A stretch of 34,878 bases of DNA from Acidimicrobiaceae bacterium (GTDB taxonomy: Bacteria; Actinomycetota; Acidimicrobiia; Acidimicrobiales; Bog-793): contig DAHUXW010000088.1 in NCBI GenBank assembly GCA_027306925.1, forward strand, positions 1 to 34,878, given 5' to 3'. A program made the position numbers and the translations under genes. The number at the start of each line of letters is the position of its first letter. Positions within the stretch are counted from its first letter, which is position 1. Shown piece after piece: positions 30,233 through 34,878 of the stretch. The notes under the pieces were generated by a model that was given only the letters and a program-made list of their open reading frames with translations, made no database searches and was not told the DNA's origin.

Positions 30233-31159
30233 TCAGCTCGCGGACGACCGTGCCGGCGGCGACGTTCCGGTCGCCGCGGCGGCGCGCCGCAGCGCGCCTG
30301 GCGCGCGCCGGTGGTCCGCGGCGTAGATCCGGACCGCTTCGCCCCCGACGGCCCCGAGCAGCGTCGCGGAGGGACGGTCGCGCAGCATCGCCGCGAGCTG
30401 CGCGACCGCGCCGCGCACGTCGTGGCGGTCGTCGAAGAGCGCGATCGCGTCGAACGCGCGCGCCTCCGCGTAGCCGGGCGCGACCGCGACCGCCGTGCGC
30501 AGCAGCGCGTCGCCGTCCGCGACCGCGACGGCGGAGCGCCGCCCGACGCCGGCGAGTCGGACGAACCAGCCCTTGTACGCGAGCGCCTCGGGCTGGTGCG
30601 GCACGGAGGCGAGGACCGTGTCGTAGAGCGCGACGGCTTTGTCGAGCTCGCCCGCGGACGCGAGCAGCGACGCCTGGTCGAGCTCTTGGCGCACCTGCGC
30701 TGCGGACGTGAGGCTCACCGACCCTGTCGCCGACTGGCCCGGCAGGCGCACGCCCGCGAAGTGTGCCGCGGCGACGGCGACGAGGCCGGCCGCGCAGACC
30801 GCGCCGAGCAAGCCGAGCACGCCGCGAACACGGCGCCGGCCGAGGTACGTGCGGGCGCGCCGGCCGAACGGTCGCCTACCGGCGCCCGCTCCCGCGGGGC
30901 CGTGCGAGTCGCCCCGGGCGGTCGGGAGGGCCGGCGGGGATCCCGCGCCACCGGGGCCGTCGGGCGCTTCGGGCGGCGCGAGCGCCCGAAGCGTATCGGC
31001 CGCCCGTGCGACGTAGCGGGCGCGGATCGCGGCGTAGTCGTCGTCGCCGATGTCGCCGGCCGCGTGCTCACGGTCGAGGTCCTCGATGGACGCGAGCAGC
31101 ACGTCCCGCTCGGTCGCGAGCTGCTCGACGCGGCGGCCCGGCCCGCGCGGAGCGCTCAT
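30233..31159 (-). CDS. ccmI: CcmI-like TPR protein of cytochrome c maturation
   Basis: This 308-residue protein starts with the CcmI-type pattern (RDVLLASIEDLDREHAAGDIGDDDYAAIRARYVARA). It then has a Pro/Ala-rich linker, a single membrane helix (about 110-135) and a C-terminal TPR-like region (SAGELDKAVALYDTVLASVPHQPEALAYKGW). CcmI binds apocytochrome c and presents it to the haem-ligation complex. Here the membrane helix separates the conserved N-terminal segment from the repeats, so it is CcmI-like rather than an exact match to the proteobacterial form. Its ATG overlaps the ccmH stop (ATGA). It is the last gene of the ccm cluster and converges with the cysteine desulfurase. Confidence 0.8.
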   Translation of the reverse strand: MSAPRGPGRRVEQLATERDVLLASIEDLDREHAAGDIGDDDYAAIRARYVARAADTLRALAPPEAPDGPGGAGSPPALPTARGDSHGPAGAGAGRRPFGRRARTYLGRRRVRGVLGLLGAVCAAGLVAVAAAHFAGVRLPGQSATGSVSLTSAAQVRQELDQASLLASAGELDKAVALYDTVLASVPHQPEALAYKGWFVRLAGVGRRSAVAVADGDALLRTAVAVAPGYAEARAFDAIALFDDRHDVRGAVAQLAAMLRDRPSATLLGAVGGEAVRIYAADHRRAPGALRRAAAATGTSPPARSSAS

Positions 31160-31713
31160 GGCCCTCCCGTCGCGCCGAGGTGCCCGGGGGCGACCCGCGC
31201 GCGATCGGCGAGGGCGGCGGACACGAGCGACTCGTCACCTGGCTCGGCGACGAGCCCGCGGCCGCTCGCACGCCGCCGCACGAGCACGACGCCGAGGGCC
31301 GCGGCCGCCACGGCGCCACCGGCGACCGGCAGGATCCACAGCACGGCGTTCGAGGGTCGGAGCAGCTCGGCCGTCCCGAAGCGGGCGACGACGTACGCCT
31401 CGACCTCGGCGTCGCTGCGCCCGCCGTGCACGAGCGCCGCGACCTTCGCCCGGAGGTTCACCGCCTGCTGCGCGTCGGACTGGGCGATCGAGACGTTCGC
31501 GCACACCGGGCACTTGATGATCCCGTCGAGGTTCGCGATGCGCGCGGCCTCGGTCTCCGGCCCGCGGTGCGCGCTGCCGAGCGCGAGCGCCACGGCCACG
31601 ACGACGGCGAGCAGCAGCCAGCTCGAGCGCCGTGCGAGCAGCGCCGCCGGCCGGGCGCTCCCCGACTCGCGCCACGACCTCCCGGCCATCCCTGGCGCCC
31701 GCGACGCGCTCAC
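31156..31713 (-). CDS. ccmH: CcmH-type cytochrome c maturation protein
   Basis: This 185-residue protein has an N-terminal hydrophobic segment (about 31-46). The conserved domain follows: LDGIIKCPVCANVSIAQSDAQQAVNLRAKVAALVHGGRSDAEVEAYVVARFGTAELLRP, with redox cysteines Cys68 and Cys71 (CPVC). A second membrane helix (about 125-145) and a short tail end it. CcmH keeps the CXXCH cysteines of apocytochrome c reduced for haem attachment outside the membrane. The GTG start overlaps the end of the thioredoxin-like ccmG (GTGA). A GTG is preferred over the internal ATG because the frame overlaps properly and the first helix would otherwise be close to the N-terminus. Confidence 0.88.
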   Translation of the reverse strand: MSASRAPGMAGRSWRESGSARPAALLARRSSWLLLAVVVAVALALGSAHRGPETEAARIANLDGIIKCPVCANVSIAQSDAQQAVNLRAKVAALVHGGRSDAEVEAYVVARFGTAELLRPSNAVLWILPVAGGAVAAAALGVVLVRRRASGRGLVAEPGDESLVSAALADRARVAPGHLGATGGP

Positions 31714-32330
31714 CGCGACCGCGCGCCCGAGAGCCCGGCGACCGCGCGAGCCTGCGCGACGAGGTGGTCGAGGATCGGCACGGTCACGCCGCCCACGATC
31801 TTCGCGACGACGGTCCCGTCGGGCGCGACGAGGTACGACTCGGGAGGGTCGACCACGCTGTAGGCGAGCGAGACGCTCGCCGCTCCGCTCGGATCCTCGA
31901 TCGACGGCCACGTGACGCCGTAGTGCTCGAGGAAGGCCCGCCCGTCGGCCGCGTTCTCGTCGATGTCCACGCCGAGTGCCGCGACGTCGCGCCGGGCCCG
32001 GTGCTCGAAGAGGAACCGCTCGATCTGCGGGACCTCCTCCTGGCAGGGCACGCACCAGCTCGCGAAGAAGTCGACGAGCACGTACCGGCCGCGCAGCGCC
32101 GCGAGGCTCACGTGCCGGCCTCCGACGAGGCTCGTTCCCGATATCGGCGGGGCGAGCTTGCCCCCGAGCGGCGTGTACGCGGCGGATCCCGGCGGCACGG
32201 AGCGCGTCGCGAGGACCGCGACAAGCACCGCGGCGAGCGCGCCGACCGCGAGCGCCGAGTTGCGAGCCCGGTGCGTGCGGCGCGCCTTGCCGTCCGCCAC
32301 GCCCGCGGGCGCGCCCCTGCGCAGCCTCAT
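31710..32330 (-). CDS. ccmG: CcmG/ResA-type thiol-disulfide oxidoreductase
   Basis: This 206-residue membrane-anchored thioredoxin-fold protein has a basic N-terminus, one helix (about 25-44) and an exported thioredoxin domain. The domain contains VLVDFFASWCVPCQEEVPQIERF, with active cysteines Cys93 and Cys96, and VVDPPESYLVAPDG, whose cis-proline region fits the CcmG/TlpA group. It should reduce apocytochrome cysteines, directly or through CcmH. It overlaps ccmF upstream (ATGA) and ccmH downstream (GTGA). Confidence 0.9.
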   Translation of the reverse strand: MRLRRGAPAGVADGKARRTHRARNSALAVGALAAVLVAVLATRSVPPGSAAYTPLGGKLAPPISGTSLVGGRHVSLAALRGRYVLVDFFASWCVPCQEEVPQIERFLFEHRARRDVAALGVDIDENAADGRAFLEHYGVTWPSIEDPSGAASVSLAYSVVDPPESYLVAPDGTVVAKIVGGVTVPILDHLVAQARAVAGLSGARSR

Positions 32331-34327
32331 GCGGTGCTCGCGGCCGGCACGCGCCGCACGTCCGCGAGCTCGGGGAGCGCGACCGACGAGGGATCGGTCG
32401 GGCGGCGGCGACGCCCGGGGACCGCGGCGAGGACCGCTCCCGCGGCGGTGACCGCGCCGCCCACCCAGAGCCAGAGCACGAGCGGCTGGACGTAGACGTC
32501 CAGCGTGACTCCCTGGCCGGGTCGCGGCGAGGACGGCGCGTTGCCGACGCTCAGGTAGACGTCGTCGACGAGCGACGAGTCGACCGCGGGGATGTCGGTG
32601 CCCTCAGCGCTCCCGTTGAAGCTGCCGATCCCCGGAGCGAACCGGCCGCCGTCGACGCGGAACACCGCGGTGTACGCGACCTCGCTCGGCGTGACGACGC
32701 GCGACCAGTGCTCGAAGGTGAGCACGTGCCCGTCGAAGCGGAGCGTCTGCCCGGGACGGAACGCGAGCTCGGTGCTGTGCGCGTACGAGGTCGCCGCCGT
32801 GAGCCCGACCGCGATCAGCACGATGCCGATGTGCACGACCATGCCACCGTTCGCACGCCCGACGACGCCCCGCCACGCGCCGGTGCCGTGCCGGCGCGAG
32901 GCGCGTGCGGCGAGCACCAGCTGCCGGCCCGCGACGGACGCGGCGAACGCGCCGAGCGTGAAGGCGACGAGAGGCGTGAGGCCGCGCACGCCACCTGCGA
33001 CGCAGCCGACGAGGACGAGCGCGGCGATCCACGCGGGGACAGAGAGCCGGGCACGAAGGACGCCGGGCGCGGCCTTGCGCCACGGGAGCGCAGGAGCGAC
33101 GGACATGAAGAACAGGAGCGCGAGGCCGATCGGGACCGTGAAGGCGTCGAAGAACGGCCGGCCGATGCTGAGCGCCTGGTTGTCGAGCGCCTGGAGGACG
33201 AGCGGGAAGACCGTCCCGAGCAGCACGACCGCCGCGAAGGCCGCGAACAGCAGGTTGTTCACGAGGAACGCGCCCTCTCGCGAGACTGGCGAGTCGATCG
33301 AGCCCGGCGAGCGCAGCCGGTCACCGCGCCACCCGATGAGGCCGACCCCCGCGGTGACGGCCGCGGCGAACAGGCCGAGCAGCGCGGGTCCGACGCCCGA
33401 GCTCGAGAACGAGTGCACCGACTGCGTGATCCCCGAGCGTGTGAGGAACGTCCCGAGGATCGTGAGGGAGAACGTGGCGACGAGGAGCGAGAGGTTCCAC
33501 ACGCGAAGCAGCCCCCGGCGCTCCTGCACCATCGCCGAGTGGAGGTAGGCCGTGCCCGTGAGCCACGGCAGCAGCGCCGCGTTCTCGACCGGGTCCCACC
33601 CCCAGAATCCGCCCCATCCGAGCTCCTGGTACGACCACCACGCCCCGAGGACGATCCCGACCGTGAGGAATGCCCACGCGAAGAGCGTGAAACGCCGCGT
33701 CTCGGACAGCCAACCCTCCCCGACCCTCCCGGTGACGAGCGACGCGATCGCGAACCCGAACGGCACCGTGAAACCGACGAGCCCGAGGTAGAGGAAGACC
33801 GGGTGGAAGGCGATGAGCAGGTTGTCCTGGAGGAGCGCGTTCGGGCCGGTGCCGTCCGCGGGAATCGCGCCCGGGGTCGCGGCGAACGGGTCGGACGGAC
33901 CGAGCATGAGCGCGAGGAAAAAGGTCGCGACGACGAGGCAGACGAGCAGCGCCCACGCGACGACCGGGTCCGCGGCACGGCGCCGGAAGCGGTGCGCGGC
34001 AAACGCGACGTAGCCGGCGAGCACGAGCGCCCAGAGCAGGATCGACCCCTGGAGCGCCGACCACATGCCCGTGACGCTGTAGAGCAGCGGCGTCTCGCGC
34101 GAGTTGTCGTGCGCGACGAACGCGATCGAGAAGTCGTGCGTGACGAGCGCGCGCTCCATGGCCACGGTCGCGACGACGAGGCCGCCGAGCACCAGGTAGG
34201 GATAGACACGCGCCCGTTCGAGCGGCGCCGACCGGCCCGACACGAGGCCCACCGAGATCGTGACGATCCCCACACACGCCGCGAGGAGCGCGAGGAGCAC
34301 ACCCGCGTGGCCGAGCACCGCGTTCAC
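32327..34327 (-). CDS. ccmF: Haem lyase subunit CcmF
   Basis: This 666-residue polytopic membrane protein ligates haem to apocytochrome c. It has many membrane helices, the tryptophan-rich haem-handling loop ELGWGGFWGWDPVENAALLPWL, the early segment SRETPLLYSVTGMWSALQGSILLWALVL, and ILGTFLTRSGITQSVHSF. These are the hallmarks of CcmF. The C-terminal 100 residues hold the extra-membrane domain (GQTLRFDGHVLTFEHW ... TYTAVFRVDGG-like) and a last helix. The start is a GTG at 34327, 37 bases after ccmE. The stop overlaps ccmG (ATGA). Confidence 0.95.
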   Translation of the reverse strand: MNAVLGHAGVLLALLAACVGIVTISVGLVSGRSAPLERARVYPYLVLGGLVVATVAMERALVTHDFSIAFVAHDNSRETPLLYSVTGMWSALQGSILLWALVLAGYVAFAAHRFRRRAADPVVAWALLVCLVVATFFLALMLGPSDPFAATPGAIPADGTGPNALLQDNLLIAFHPVFLYLGLVGFTVPFGFAIASLVTGRVGEGWLSETRRFTLFAWAFLTVGIVLGAWWSYQELGWGGFWGWDPVENAALLPWLTGTAYLHSAMVQERRGLLRVWNLSLLVATFSLTILGTFLTRSGITQSVHSFSSSGVGPALLGLFAAAVTAGVGLIGWRGDRLRSPGSIDSPVSREGAFLVNNLLFAAFAAVVLLGTVFPLVLQALDNQALSIGRPFFDAFTVPIGLALLFFMSVAPALPWRKAAPGVLRARLSVPAWIAALVLVGCVAGGVRGLTPLVAFTLGAFAASVAGRQLVLAARASRRHGTGAWRGVVGRANGGMVVHIGIVLIAVGLTAATSYAHSTELAFRPGQTLRFDGHVLTFEHWSRVVTPSEVAYTAVFRVDGGRFAPGIGSFNGSAEGTDIPAVDSSLVDDVYLSVGNAPSSPRPGQGVTLDVYVQPLVLWLWVGGAVTAAGAVLAAVPGRRRRPTDPSSVALPELADVRRVPAASTA

Positions 34328-34364
34328 GTCGGGACCCAGGCGCCCGGTCCCGTGCGCGCGCCGG

Positions 34365-34878
34365 TCACCGGACGACCTTGCCGCCGGCGCCGCGGACCCG
34401 GCCGGGGTGCGCGGCGATGTACGCGTTCGAGTGCTTCACGAGGATCTGGTCGGACGCGAAGCGGTCCCCCGACCCGACGAAGTGCCCGACGAGCACGACC
34501 GGCACTTCCGGCTGGAACAGCTGCGGCGGCGCGCCGGTGTTCTCGACGCGCACGCGCGCCGCACCGGACGCGATCGTGAAGTCGATCCGGTCCGGGCCGA
34601 GCGAGCGCACCGATCCCTTGACCACGAGCCCCTCGATCTGGAACGTCGAGTTGCCGAGCTGCGCCCGGGACGCTACCGCCTCGCTCGCGGTCTTGAAGTA
34701 GACGATCGCGGACGTGAGCACCTTGAACACGAGGAAGCCGAGCGCAGCCGCGAGCAGGAGGCCCGCGAGCACGAGGCGGCGGCGTGTCCGGCGCGCACGC
34801 GACGCCCGGACCGCCGCGACCGCGGCGTCGCGCGCCGTCGCATCGCCGACGGGACCGCTTGCGCGCGCGCCCGGCGCG
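34365..34878 (-). CDS. ccmE: Haem chaperone CcmE, 5' end beyond the window
   Basis: CcmE carries haem from the CcmABCD complex to CcmF. Counting from a GTG at 34772, the protein has a membrane anchor (1-26: LAGLLLAAALGFLVFKVLTSAIVYF). A beta-barrel domain (FQIEGLVVKGSV, then PPQLFQPEVPVVLVGHF) and the haem-binding motif KHSNAY with His114 and Tyr118 follow. The His form of the motif, not the Cys form, is present. The frame stays open to the window edge with a basic RRTRRRL stretch just before the GTG, as is usual before the CcmE anchor. No other start codon is in frame, so the true start is probably outside, to the right. The ccmABC(D) genes would be expected there. Confidence 0.88.
   Translation of the reverse strand, partial: APGARASGPVGDATARDAAVAAVRASRARRTRRRLVLAGLLLAAALGFLVFKVLTSAIVYFKTASEAVASRAQLGNSTFQIEGLVVKGSVRSLGPDRIDFTIASGAARVRVENTGAPPQLFQPEVPVVLVGHFVGSGDRFASDQILVKHSNAYIAAHPGRVRGAGGKVVR

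Noticed and set aside
1-34878. Defence island, prophage, integrative element or other novel mobile system
   Set aside because: No integrase, transposase, phage structural, toxin-antitoxin, nuclease-helicase or attachment-site signals were seen. The genes are mostly core metabolic, regulatory and membrane functions with uniform composition.

Overview
The window is very GC-rich, bacterial and almost fully coding. Its genes point to a high-GC actinobacterium: a WhiB1-type iron-sulfur protein convergent with a PdtaS-type histidine kinase (the Mycobacterium whiB1/pdtaS arrangement), a DUF3107 protein beside an ArsA/Get3-like ATPase pair, a FolP2-type dihydropteroate synthase homologue, and many GTG starts with apparently leaderless promoters. 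A cytochrome c maturation System I cluster, rather than the ResB/ResC system usual in actinobacteria, makes me favour a deep lineage such as Acidimicrobiia. That placement is inference. No phage, transposon, CRISPR array, tRNA or rRNA was seen.

Left part (1-5070): the 3' end of a type III polyketide synthase gene; a convergent OmpR-type two-component system; a small membrane-protein gene and a small secreted-protein gene that share a twin palindrome (CTGAG-N6-CTCAG) in the gap between them; a decayed segment (about 3803-4206) joining a peptide-transporter ABC ATPase fragment to a GntR-type UTRA-domain fragment; and an unrecognised conserved-looking gene.

Centre (5111-17037): B12-dependent methionine synthase; a convergent TPR-GGDEF protein; then a plus-strand series of thioredoxin-TPR protein, FolP2-like protein, DNA polymerase III delta subunit, inositol monophosphatase-family enzyme and inorganic pyrophosphatase. 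Next is a minus-strand MBOAT plus SGNH pair, likely an extracellular O-acetylation module.

Centre-right (17176-25717): whiB1, with a CRP-like 30-bp palindrome in its leader; pdtaS translationally coupled to a PHP phosphoesterase gene; two coupled ArsA/Get3-like ATPases after a DUF3107 gene; a DUF5666-repeat surface protein ending at a 19-bp hairpin; and a coupled NfeD/SPFH membrane pair.

Right part (25731-34878): a dGTPase-family gene; an iron-sulfur locus (Mrp carrier divergent from a SufR-like regulator and a cysteine desulfurase); and the ccmE-F-G-H-I cluster for cytochrome c maturation, which runs off the right edge. Many neighbouring genes overlap by 4 bases (ATGA or GTGA), which marks the operons. 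The most unusual signals are the twin palindrome by the two-component system, the CRP-like palindrome before whiB1, the transporter/regulator relic, the repeated TANNNT-N6-RTG leaderless promoter pattern, and the iron-sulfur and Ccm clusters.
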